From NCBI GenBank assembly GCA_019009955.1, contig CM032231.1, positions 91,719,001 through 91,783,000 of the forward strand: DNA of 64,000 bases, written 5' to 3'. This stretch comes from Riptortus pedestris (lineage: Eukaryota > Arthropoda > Insecta > Hemiptera > Alydidae). The translations under genes were made by a program, and so were the position numbers. The notes below the pieces were generated by a model, which was not told the DNA's origin, did not search any database, and worked only from the letters and a program-made list of their open reading frames with translations. Positions 34,064 to 44,189 of the stretch are shown in pieces (the first letter of the stretch is position 1; each line of letters opens with the position of its first letter).

Positions 34064-37000
34064 TTATACATAACAATTATCTGAATTTGAATCACTGAAT
34101 GTTATTTTTGCAAGAATGCTCATCTGCATATTGAGTATTGGGGCGAATATAGCAGTTGTCACAAAGTGTAAAGCCACAAAGATTGCAATGAGCTGAAGAA
34201 CAAAGATTGCTCCCTTGAAGACAAGATCTGGTTGGCGGCGTGTTGTGACTATATCCAGAAGCCGGTCAAGGATAAAATGGCACACGTGTAGAAGTATGGT
34301 TGCCGCAGGTAGTAGTGCCAGGAACATAGTGAATACTGCATACATGGCATGGCCTGAATCAGAAATTTTTAAATTAGTCCACAAGTTATTGAAAATGTTT
34401 CAGAAATTTGGTTAAAATGCTTCAAAAATTGAAAGCCCGTCACAAGAGCGCTGCGTAAACTGTGAAGATTTTCCGCGTGCTGGCACGACACACTATTGAT
34501 CTCATCTCATCATATATTCTCTAATTCGAAATAAAAATCCGATTAGAAAAAGGGTTGCCTTCTTTTTTCTAAAAACTGAGACCAAGAAAGTACGAATAAC
34601 ATAATTAATATTTGAGTTATGAAAAAAAAAAAAAAATATATGAATCGTAGAGCAGCACTAGTTTAACAAGATTTGACATAACATTTTTCGATCCGACTTA
34701 ATGGAAATATTTTCAAATTCCCCTCCCTCCAAACCCCTCAACCCTTCCACTAACTCCCCCCCTCCCTCCTTATTCCAGGTCCGATTTCAGTCATATATAT
34801 GTGTCGAATATAATCTTTAGTGTTGACTGACACGCTTAAATATCGATTATAGTAATAGACAAAATAAATATTTTCCTATAACATAAAATATGAATTGATG
34901 ATGTCATAACACAAGGTATTTGTATGGGGGTTTATCCCATATAGCAAAAATCTATTGAAAACAATATTTGGTACTTTTGCTTGGAATAAAGTATTTGATG
35001 ATGTAACAGCGTATTGTTAATTACAAGCGTGGGGGTTTAATGAAGGTTGAAACAAAAAATACAAATATGTCGGTTAGTATTCCTAATCGAGAAATTCCTA
35101 GTTCTTACAAGAACGTAATCCCGGATAACCCCGTGTAACCGGGTGGCTTGCATAATTATTTGCCTCAAGGTTAACCGGAAGTAGTGGGAGAGATAAAGCT
35201 CTCACGGGCTGAAGCAAAGCTACTTATTTACTACTCTGAAGCGCTACAAATAATCTTGATTGAACAGATGTTAATAGTAGGTACCTGCTTGTTGAACAAT
35301 TACAGCTAAGAGATTGACGAAGTTATTTTCCTCTGGAGTGTATCCGCGTTTTTCTTGAAAGAGCTGTACCTGATCTTTTACTGAGCGTAGAAGATACACG
35401 GGACCTAATTCTTCGCAAACCTAATGATAAAATTAAATTTAAGTATTATAATCAATGCGAATTTAAATGAGGAAATTAGTTGGCTAATTATAACTGTAGC
35501 TATAAATTTCAATCCTTGGCATTGCCCCTCAGGATTTTTTTTAGTTGCGATTAAATTTCGAAGGGCCATTAAAACAACATTACGAATATTATGATATGTT
35601 AATTCATGTTGTGTACAGCTTTACTTATACAGCATATGATCACACTAGTATTCCGCTCGGAAAACTAATAAAAAATATATCCAAGATTGAGAAAAAGGTC
35701 AACACGTCCACTAAATATAACTCTTTATTACATAGCTGCTTATAAGTCCCAGCTTTATCACCAGTGCTCACTATAAATAGCCTATTTTCAAAGAGCTAAA
35801 ATTTAGCAGTGTTGACTTTTTTCATATATTCATCTACCCCCATCAGCCAGGGGAATAGAGTTTTACACAGTAAGATATCAAATCAACTCCTGTCAACCAA
35901 GACGTAGGGCATAGAATGAATTCCCTCCAATAGACTTGCAGCCCCATTGTACCAGGACTACAGCCAAACACAAACCCAGATGAAGTTGCCCATCTATCCT
36001 CTCATCACTCCTCCCTCCATAAGTCTGCCAAATTTGAGGCCTATTGTTTTCTATTATTGTTAGGGGATTGGTATGGTATTTTAACCATCCATCTTTTTCA
36101 ACAATTTCATTAAAACTCTCAGTGCAGCTCTCTTATTACCACTATACAACAAGTTCATAGGCGGTATTATAGTTTATTCCCTTAGTTCCCAACATTCCTG
36201 TTCTCACCAAAACCTCCTTTCTCCACTATTCCTTCAAATGACACTTCCAATGCAGCAAATGAAACAGCTCTCATTAACCACTACAAGCTCACGGGCCTAG
36301 GCCTAGATTTTTTAAAGAAATGTAATAGAGATTACAAGACAGGTTACTGGAAACAAAATTACATTTAAATTGAACAGTTATTATGAACACTTAAAATGCC
36401 AACTTATAATAAATAATTAGAGCATTTTGAGAGAAATTGCTATAAAAAAAAAAAGTTTTGATATTTATGGTCTTCAAGATATTAGATTTTTTTTTTGTAT
36501 TATCTCATTTATTACAATTATGATAATTAAATGAAAAACTAAGCTAAAACAGTACATGAGAGACACCACTAATACCTGATTTTTGGTTATTACTATGTAC
36601 AATGTAAGTATAAATTTTATTAAACTGCATTGATCAACATCCTTGATCCTCAATTATCTTCAGTAGATGATACCCTCATGACAATGGCTAACAATGAGTC
36701 TATGGTCTAAGTTTTAATGTAGCCTGAGTCCCCTAATTTAATGGAATCTTTCAAAATATGTGTATAAATATTGGAATAATAAAATTATTTTAAGCAATAT
36801 GTGTCATAAATATTCTAATAGCCTAAAAACAATTGTGACTCAGGTTAGTCAAGTGAGTTAAAGCATTAGCCTTAATCTCACATGGTAAACCTAGAGTGGT
36901 GAGTTCGATTCCCGTCTGGGCAAATAGGAATTTATTTAGTGAAAGGGTGGTAATCTATAGATAACCCATTCCAAATTAGCTGTAGTAGAACAAAGTGGAC

Positions 37001-38744
37001 GTCATTAAATAACATTTTAAAAACAATTATAAGTATTTATTGACGAAGAATGCTAAGAAAAAATTGGTTGAGGGTATAGGGACTCCCAAATCCAAATAAT
37101 GAATGAACAAATGTAAACTCGCAATGCCTGCCAGATTTTATATAGAACATAATTGAAGAAATAAGGGGTTCCAATAGAGTCAAAAGTATTACCATAATAT
37201 TCAAATAGATGTGACAATTCTCACATGGGATAGGTTTTATTTCCTGACAAACTGACCAATTAAGATTACATTTAAGTGTAAGCCAATTAAATAGCCACTA
37301 CATTAAGATGCTATAGACCTGTTTTAAAAGCGTGCACTAAGTAAATTTCCTACTGACTGGAATGACACACAGATGATGTCAACTTATATTAATTTCTCCC
37401 ATTGCGAAACCATATAAAAGCAAGACCTGAAATTTAATCTGGAGAAGAGATGTTTAATGATGTAACAGCTTAATGTGAAGATCAGAAGTGTAGTAGTGAG
37501 GAATTTGCTGTAGGGGGAAAAATAACAACTCCATTAATGTTTAAGTTAAAAGAAAATGTTAAGAATAACACTTTATAGAGGATTACTTTATCAACAAGAT
37601 TGGTTTCATAAACTTATTTGTTACAATGCATATCAACAAAGATATTTAAAATTTAGTATTTCACCTTTTTTTTTTATTATTAAAAAGGAATCCTCTTAAA
37701 TATGCCAGATCAGAAATCAATAAAACAAAAACTAGGATGATTCAAACATAAATTTAACTGATATTATTTCACAGGACATGATTCAATGAATTCTTACTTA
37801 CTCAAAACTAAAGAAGCCAACACAATACATTTGCCCAACTTACACTTTATTTATGACTTAATTTGAATTATAGGCCAGGAATAATTTCAAAACTTAAAAG
37901 TGGCCCATTTATCCAGCATACTGTTATGTATTGTATAAGAATTCCTTAAGAACAATTGCCTTCAAAACCTCATCTGTTAGCTTTAATGATTCGGCTTTCT
38001 GAGCAAGAGGATTTACCTGATGTACTGTAAAGGTTTAGGGACACATGGACCTGAGCAGAGGCTGTTGAATATAGCAAAAAGGTTGAGTTTAATAATGTAG
38101 AATCAAAGAAAATGAAATTTTACTTTACAACCTCCTTCAAGCATCTATTAAATGTAATGTTGCCTTTGTCTGTATATCTCCTAGAATACAAGGAAAATGC
38201 GATAGAAAATTCAAACTGTAAATAAGTAATTACTTGAAAAAAGAATTTTAAAAAAATCACATTAATTAAAACCAAAAGTGCTTGTATAGTTGCATCACAG
38301 TATTATAACTTAAATCATACACCACAAAATGCCTCATACACCACATATCGAAAATTCAACATTCATTGCTTGGATAAAGAAATGTGAAAGATAATATTTC
38401 AAACAAATATTACTATTCATTGACCAAACATAATTAATTATAAATATTGACATACCTGGATTGGTTAGAATTTACTATTATTATTTGTATTAATTTAAAT
38501 TAAGCACATTAGTGTTATTAAAACTTACCCTCTGTCGTCGAGCCATATTTGATTGTGGAACACTAGAATTCGATTTAGTAGATTTGAAACAACATGTATA
38601 GAAATGGACACAGAATGTCTTGAAGAAATCTACAATTCTGTCTGCAACCAAAAAGTAGAGTGGTTCTTCTAGAGGCTCTTCTTTTATGCTTCTTACCTCC
38701 TCATCTTCTTTAATAAAATCTCCTTCATCAGCAGAATTTAACAT
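34064..38744 (-). CDS. multi-pass membrane protein, family not recognised
   Basis: Three coding exons (38529-38744, 35285-35420, 34064-34353) splice in phase with good GT-AG sites (GTAAGT, GTACCT donors) to a 213-residue protein. The acidic N-terminus (MLNSADEGDF, EEPLEEP) is followed by an amphipathic or hydrophobic stretch near residues 30-52 (VADRIVDFFKTF), a Ser-rich linker, a soluble segment (EELGPVYLLRSVKDQVQLFQ), and two clear membrane spans: about residues 120-141 (MYAVFTMFLALLPAATILLH) and about 161-188 (GAIFVLQLIAIFVALHFVTT). A further 5' exon is possible, since an acceptor (CAACTATTAG) ends 1 nt before the ATG. Consistent splicing and a plausible topology support a real gene, but I cannot assign a function. 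Confidence 0.8.
34431..35100 (-). mobile_element. HINE-like elements, one or two diverged minus copies
   Basis: The hairpin end (CCCGTCACAAGAGCGCTGCG) at 34436 starts a minus-strand copy that reaches CCAGGTCCGATTTCAGTC near 34790. From 34887 a second stretch shows GATGATGTCATAACACAAGG, TTGAAAACAATATTTGGTA and GTCGGTTAGTATTCC, the opposite half of the family. They may be one rearranged copy. The whole lies within intron 2 of the membrane-protein gene. Confidence 0.5.
36837..37012 (+). mobile_element. tRNA-derived SINE with internal deletion
   Basis: The tRNA-like head is complete (GACTCAGGTTAGTC to B box GTTCGATTCCC, 36902-36912), but the body lacks about 40 nt between TTTATTTAGTGA and AAGGGTGGTAA. 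It lies in intron 1 of the membrane-protein gene. Confidence 0.8.
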
Positions 38745-40290
38745 TCTAATAGTTGAAAAAGTAAGTCAAAAAGTTCTAAGTGCTGTTCAAACATATATTT
38801 CAATCTAAATTTTGCCATGGTTAAAGAGTATTTATTTCTAATCACATGTTATTTATTTGTTTGAATTTGAAGTCACATTAACCTAGTTGTAACACTTATC
38901 TACATCTGCTTTATACTATTTGTAGGGTTTTTTGAACTTTAATCAATCTCAAATAAAGAATACATTGCTACTTCAGACATATTAGTATGCTTTATTTATT
39001 TATTTTTTTAAATACCTAAAAGCTTTAGAATAGACCAGCAGTAGCTGTTCATGAGTTATTCAAACTCCTATATTTCTTATAGAAGAAAATAAAAGAGCAT
39101 GACTTGTAACAAGAATATATGGCATTTTGGTAAGTTTTGGTTTAGTAAACATAGGCTGCTGAGGTGCTGACATTGATTATGATTAGAAGACTAATCAATG
39201 TTCAACCAGGATCCAAAACAGGGTTTTGGGATGAGGGTTGTAGTAAATTACTATGATGCTCAAATGTTTTTACTATTAAATTGCAAAAGATACCATTATT
39301 TATTTACTTTCCATTCTATGTTACAAAGTATAATTTGGATAGTTTACCCAGCCAGGGAGGAACAAAAGATTTTGTTATATGATTGACACCAAATAAATAT
39401 GCTTGCCATAGAATTATAGATAAGAGAATTAACCAGTGTTAAGATATTTGGTAGGACCAATTCTTTGAAACATATGGTTAATCTGATTATCATGTTTTAA
39501 ATGAAATATGTCACTCCTTTGCTCTAGTATTTTTATTTCTAGATTTAATGAAGTATTACCATTGGAAATGTTAAATGTATAGTATAGAATTTGAAAAAGA
39601 GAAATAGTGGAACTAAAGATGATTAATGGCTTAAATATTTAAACGAACGTCATAAAATAATGTGCTACATCGGATTTAAATGCATAAAATGTGACAATTT
39701 CTTTTATAAGGTTAACTCCTGAAAGGCTGTGTACACAACTAGAGATTTTAATAGTAATTCATCTTCACGTTATTGCTAGTCAATCTAACAGTTGTCATGA
39801 GTTAACATATAATACTTTTATGTTACTAAAATTGTTTAAATCAATGTAAAAAAAATATTATGTTCATTGTGGGGAAGTGATGTAAACAGACTACACTGTA
39901 AATAATAACAGACTTTGTATTCTCAACATCTACAGGCAAATGAATTAGCACATTTAATTGATAACTCTATAACAAAATATGTGAATGTATTTATTATTTC
40001 ATCTGTACACCCCCTACTAAACGAGGAGGACTTAGAATGAATTATCTCCTGAAAACACATTGTGCTCATTATTTTCAGGCAACTAAATAACGTTTCAAGT
40101 ACTAAGGCCAGAAGTCATCTTCTTTGCCAATATAATCTAGGGGAATCAAGTCATCGTAAAGAAACTGTCAGCCCGAATTACACCCTTTAAGCAGTGCTCT
40201 GGTGAAAATTTATCCGTGGCGGGATCAAATCTTTTCATATTTTTACTCTCATCTTACTTAAGTTAGTGGTTGAGTACCTTGAACCCCCTT

Positions 40291-40506
40291 GGCAAAGGTT
40301 AGCCAAGTGAGTTAAAGTGTTGCCTTTAATCTCACATGGTAAATGTAGAGTGGCGTGTTTGATTCCCTCCAGGACAAAACAATTTGTTTAGTGGCAGAGT
40401 TCATTAAATAAAATTCTGAGTGCCACCCTGGCTAGAAAAGGGTGATAACCTGTAGATGACCCATCCCAATTAGCCTTAATTGCAAAAAGTGGGCGCTAAT
40501 AAATAA
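40291..40506 (+). mobile_element. tRNA-derived SINE, full-length copy
   Basis: The copy has the complete layout: GGTTAGCCAAGTGAGTTAAA head, a mutated B box (GTTTGATTCCC), GTTTAGTGGCAGAGTTCATT, CCACCCTGGCTAGAAAAGGG, and the GGGCGCTAATAAATAAG tail. Confidence 0.82.
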
Positions 40507-40860
40507 GTTAATTTGAGTACCTACATTATCATCAGTGCCCCCACAGAATATATTTACTGAGAAATTATAAAAAAAGAGGATGTGCCTGCAGAATTGAAAG
40601 AACTTCGGAATTAGCAAGAGTTACTGTTACTTTATTTTAAATAAATGAACTAATTCCTGAACATATGTCCAACTTCTAGATATTTAAGTTTATCAGAAGA
40701 TTTAATTAAACAATCACCAAATCTGTTTTAATAGATGCTGCCAGAGTAATGAGAAAATTCCTCAATACCCATTTTTAGAGAATGGATTTACTCCCTCATT
40801 AAAAATTACCTGAAAATCCTCAGGAAAAATATGAATATTATATTTATATTCTGTATTGAT

Positions 40861-41011
40861 GCCCACTTTTAACTAATATACCTTATAGGGATGCATTATC
40901 TACAGATTCTCTTTTCTAACCAATGTGGGACTAACAATTTTTTTAGCATGTTTGCCACTAAATAAATTCCCGACTTCTTCAGAATCGAACTTATAATTTA
41001 AGGTTTACTCA
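40861..41011 (-). repeat. tRNA-derived SINE, decayed minus copy
   Basis: The plus-strand reading gives CCCACTTTTAACTAAT, GCATTATCTACAGATTCTC, TTTTCTAACCAATGTGGGA, ACTAAATAAATTCCCG and AATCGAAC, matching the family in order but with many substitutions. It is one of the oldest copies in the window. Confidence 0.55.
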
Positions 41012-41128
41012 AAGAACAAAAACCTAGGCCTTAGCAAAGATCCTTAAGACCCAGTGCTCCTTAATAGTGATCTGATAATGGTGTTAGTTTAAGTAGAAAT
41101 GAATGTATAATCTTTGAAATTACTCTTT

Positions 41129-41134
41129 TTTATT
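41129..41134 (-). terminator. poly(A) signal candidate of NAXE
   Basis: A minus-strand AATAAA lies 67 nt beyond the NAXE stop codon, a typical distance. An ATTAAA a little closer to the stop (about 41157-41162) is an alternative. Confidence 0.5.
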
Positions 41135-41200
41135 ATCTTCAAAAATAACATAGGTACTTTAATAACAAATATATAGTTAATCATTAAAAAGTTAATAAAA

Positions 41201-42034
41201 TTATTTTAGGCATACAAAAGGACTATATCCAGGATAGGTAGGTAACCTTAAGTCATATTTTTCTGAAAGTTTGAATGGGACGAACCTACCACCAAGGTAG
41301 TGGCGTTTTCCCTTAAAGTCCTTAGCACATAATTTTGGAGCAGTCAATGAAACAAGCATGTCAGGCTCAATACCATCTTCTGGCTTTCCCTTTTCAACAT
41401 CCCAGCCACTTGGAATATCAATGCTACATATAGGTTTCGATGTTTTCCTCAGTGCATTTATGTCAGGGATAAATGTTTCTCTAACAGGTGGCTTAAAACT
41501 GAAACCAAAAAGTGCATCAACCACTAAATCAAAATTACTGTCAATATGATCAGCACTCACAGATTCAACAAATGGGATGTCAAGAGTTTCGCATTGATGA
41601 GTAAGGTTTTTGTAAAGCTGATTATCAGTCTGTTTGGGATAATAAATAGTTGGTTGACAACCAAAGTGTTTTAAATGCCTGGCACAAACAAGTCCATCCC
41701 CTCCATTATTTCCTGGCCCACAGCAAACTAACACATTTTTATTGTTTTGGTAGCAGTCTATAATCGCACTTGCAGAACTCAATCCAGCAAGCTCCATTAG
41801 CTGATCTACACTGAATTTGTACTCCGTGAATAACTCAACATCAATGTCAGTTGCTTCTTTCTGGTTAAGATATTTTATTTTGTCCGACATTTTTCGTAAA
41901 ATATTAAAAGATAAATGAACTTTAGGTAGTTTCAATAATATCTTATTTGAAAACTGGTACATGTATAAATAACGATTTTGAACAGTGATAAGGAAGAAGA
42001 ATTGATATAACCTCCTTAGTCCAGAGAGGTACAT
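41201..42034 (-). CDS. NAXE: NAD(P)H-hydrate epimerase
   Basis: NAXE (AI-BP, YjeF N-terminal domain) interconverts R and S forms of damaged NAD(P)H hydrate, so that the S-specific dehydratase can repair it. The 277-residue frame is intact in one exon (human 288). Signatures: [16 protein letters not shown] near residue 53, [13 protein letters not shown], the phosphate-binding [26 protein letters not shown] with the catalytic-site Asp, [19 protein letters not shown], and the terminal HYLGGRFVP. The first 48 residues are basic and hydrophobic, without acidic residues, fitting a mitochondrial presequence; Met25 and Met49 are alternative starts and Met49 would give a cytosolic form. A TATAAA-like sequence lies only about 20 nt upstream of Met1, so a downstream start is quite possible. 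Lack of introns contrasts with its spliced neighbours, but no poly(A) tract or target duplication marks it as a retrocopy. Confidence 0.95.
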   Translation of the reverse strand: MYLSGLRRLYQFFFLITVQNRYLYMYQFSNKILLKLPKVHLSFNILRKMSDKIKYLNQKEATDIDVELFTEYKFSVDQLMELAGLSSASAIIDCYQNNKNVLVCCGPGNNGGDGLVCARHLKHFGCQPTIYYPKQTDNQLYKNLTHQCETLDIPFVESVSADHIDSNFDLVVDALFGFSFKPPVRETFIPDINALRKTSKPICSIDIPSGWDVEKGKPEDGIEPDMLVSLTAPKLCAKDFKGKRHYLGGRFVPFKLSEKYDLRLPTYPGYSPFVCLK

Positions 42035-42349
42035 ACCAAGAATAACTTTATAATCATAATCTCAGCATCCCCGAAGTTATCAATTTATCATTTCGGCACC
42101 ATCTCATTGTTTCTTAACATCGACAAATTGTATTCAAGCACTTCAGAAGAAAATACTTTAATGAAAATTAAATGTGATTCCTTCAGATACACAGATATAT
42201 TCAGGAGTACAGTTAAGTCCTCGTTACCAAGCTCGATGTTTAAACGTTTTATGCAAAACTAAAGATCTAGCTTGTTAATGGCTGAAATCTAGCACGGAAG
42301 GGGAGGGTTTAGAGGGAAATTTCAAAAATTTAAAATATCTTCGTTATTA

Positions 42350-42483
42350 ACAGAAGGATCAAAAAGGTCAAACACCTCCACTCTTAATCAAGAGAGGGAT
42401 TAAGAGTGGAGGTGTTTGACCTTTTTGATCCTTCTGTTGATGATGGACCTCCACCAGCCAGCACAAATCGAGAGTCCAGAGGG
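42350..42483 (+). mobile_element. 134-bp insertion with perfect 41-bp hairpin and 13-bp target duplication
   Basis: ATCTTCGTTATTA flanks the insert on both sides (42337-42349 and 42484-42496) and is present once in undisturbed family copies. Bases 42349-42389 and 42398-42438 are perfect inverse complements with an 8-nt loop. The right part continues with a frame reading GLRVEVFDLFDPSVDDGPPP and then ASTNRESR, which looks like genuine coding sequence. This fits a reverse-transcribed piece of a spliced mRNA that folded back during cDNA synthesis (twin priming or snap-back). The source gene is not recognised. Confidence 0.75.
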
Positions 42484-42854
42484 ATCTTCGTTATTATTTG
42501 TGAGATCGAAAAATTGTATTGAACCAATCGTATTGATAGTTTTATTTTCTATTAATATTGTTATATACACTGTTTCTCAATCTTGGATATTCACTGAGGT
42601 ATTTGGGTTTTTATTTTTCAGACGAGCAAACCCCTACTCCTATACATGTCATTTTAAGAATAGCCTGTTATGTGATCACTTTATTAATATTGTTATTAAT
42701 TATTATTAAGCTTATACAGAAAATATTGTTAATTTAGAAATTCTAATTTGGGAGACACATGCAAATACGTTGTGTGATGATTTGGATTTTTAGTTTTCAG
42801 CCTTTAGTAAACCTCAAGTGCTACACATATAAAATAAGCAATACTCTATTATAT

Positions 42855-43153
42855 TGTAGCAACCCTTAACCTAACCTCTACTAGCTGCCACGTGGTCTCA
42901 GTGAATTTTAAGGTGGCTACACTGCGAGCAACCTCATAATATCCTGTCAGTTAGTAGGTAAAATTGGCCGCTTACTCTCGCAGTTGTGTTTGTTGTGTTT
43001 TTGTGAACTCTGATCCGAACCATTTTGTTGTTAACTATTCAAAGACCGATTGTTATTATTTATTGCATTTTGTGTTCTTCAATCTTTTATTTTTTGACCA
43101 GTTGTTTGTTTTTTTATAAATTATAGTGCCTTATTACTTTCAAGTTTTGTTAT
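42855..43153 (+). repeat. 5' LTR
   Basis: It starts TGTAGCAACCCTTAACC and ends near TTTTGTTAT, followed by CGGGGCTTGCGG, which should be the primer-binding region, although I could not match a tRNA. Compared with the 3' LTR it lacks a block of about 40 bp after TCTCAGTGA and carries an extra TGTTTGTTG. Confidence 0.88.
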
Positions 43154-44164
43154 CGGGGCTTGCGGATTTGGACCAAACTTCCGGATCCCAAGCTTTTGGA
43201 AGGCAGATCCAGAGCTTTGGTTTTGCCAGGCTGAAGCAGTCTTCGCAACCTCCAAGGTAACTAGCTCTAGGATTAAATTCCAGTTAGTTACTGCCAACCT
43301 AGACTTCGAAATTCTAAAAGAGGTGGCCGATATAGTTGAAAGTCCTCCGGCTGACCCATATGAAGCCCTTAAAAACCGGCTTCTCCACACATTCACGGAA
43401 TCCGAAAACTTACTGATCCGGCGACTTCTCGAAGAGTAACGTCTATCCGAAGGAGAACGGCCTTCCCAACTCCTCAACGAATGAAACGACTAGCTGGCGC
43501 CACTATACCCCCAAACCTCTTACGTCATGTATGGCTGAGGGCATATTCCGACCGTATACAGGCCATGCTAGCCGTTACCAACGAAACCTCAGTTAATAAA
43601 CTGGCTGAGATTGCAGATCGTATCGCTGAAGTATATGAGCCCAGCATCCTCGAAGTACGCGCACAGAACACACAACCCTCACAGACACAACCTACCCAGC
43701 TATCACAGCTGGAAGAGATGGTCAGGAAGCTCACCCTGGAAGTCACAGATCTGAAGAGCCAGATAGCACGCATAGGGCGAAAGGACCCATCACATTCACA
43801 CTCACGTCGACGTAGCCGTTCAAGCTGCAGGAGTGGAACATTTAGTTATTACCACGAGACCTTCCGAAAAAAAGCACAGAAATGCAGACAGCCCTGTGAA
43901 TGGAAGAACAACATTCCGGCTCAGGAAGGGGCCAGGGACTCCGTCGCTGGCACTCACCAACGCCGATTATTTGTGAAGGAGAAAGAATCGGGAGAGAGAT
44001 ATTTAGTGGACACAGGCGCATGTATATCTGTTTTCCCAGCCAGGTCGCGGGATCGGAGACATCCAACCAACTTCCCTTTGTACGCTGCCAATGGTACAAC
44101 GATCAAGACGTATGGGGAAGTCAGGAGGACACTTAATATCGGACTCCAACGACTACTCCCCTGA
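43150..44164 (+). pseudogene. Ty3/Gypsy gag and protease region, frame-broken
   Basis: The first part reads WKADPELWFCQAEAVFA, FQLVTANLDFEILKEV and PYEALKNRLLHTF, the capsid-like pattern typical of CsRn1-group gag. A stop near 43438 separates it from MKRLAGATIPPNLLRHVWL and ILEVRAQNTQPSQTQ. A protease active site follows (YLVDTGACISVFPA, near 44007-44048; Asp-Thr-Gly). The expected nucleocapsid Cys knuckle is degenerate (Cys residues near 43870-43900 only). The frame ends at 44164. Confidence 0.82.
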
Positions 44165-44189
44165 ACCTTCATCTTGGCAGACATCAGTA

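Larger units (their letters stand above)
38745..41128. other. intergenic region between the membrane-protein gene and NAXE
   Basis: Apart from two SINE copies (40291-40506 and 40861-41011) I see only AT-rich DNA with short unsupported frames. The promoter of the membrane-protein gene should lie in its first part, but no core element could be picked out. Confidence 0.4.

Noticed and set aside
41201..42034. NAXE as a processed pseudogene
   Set aside because: The frame is intact over 277 codons with all signature motifs, and neither a poly(A) tract nor a target duplication is visible.
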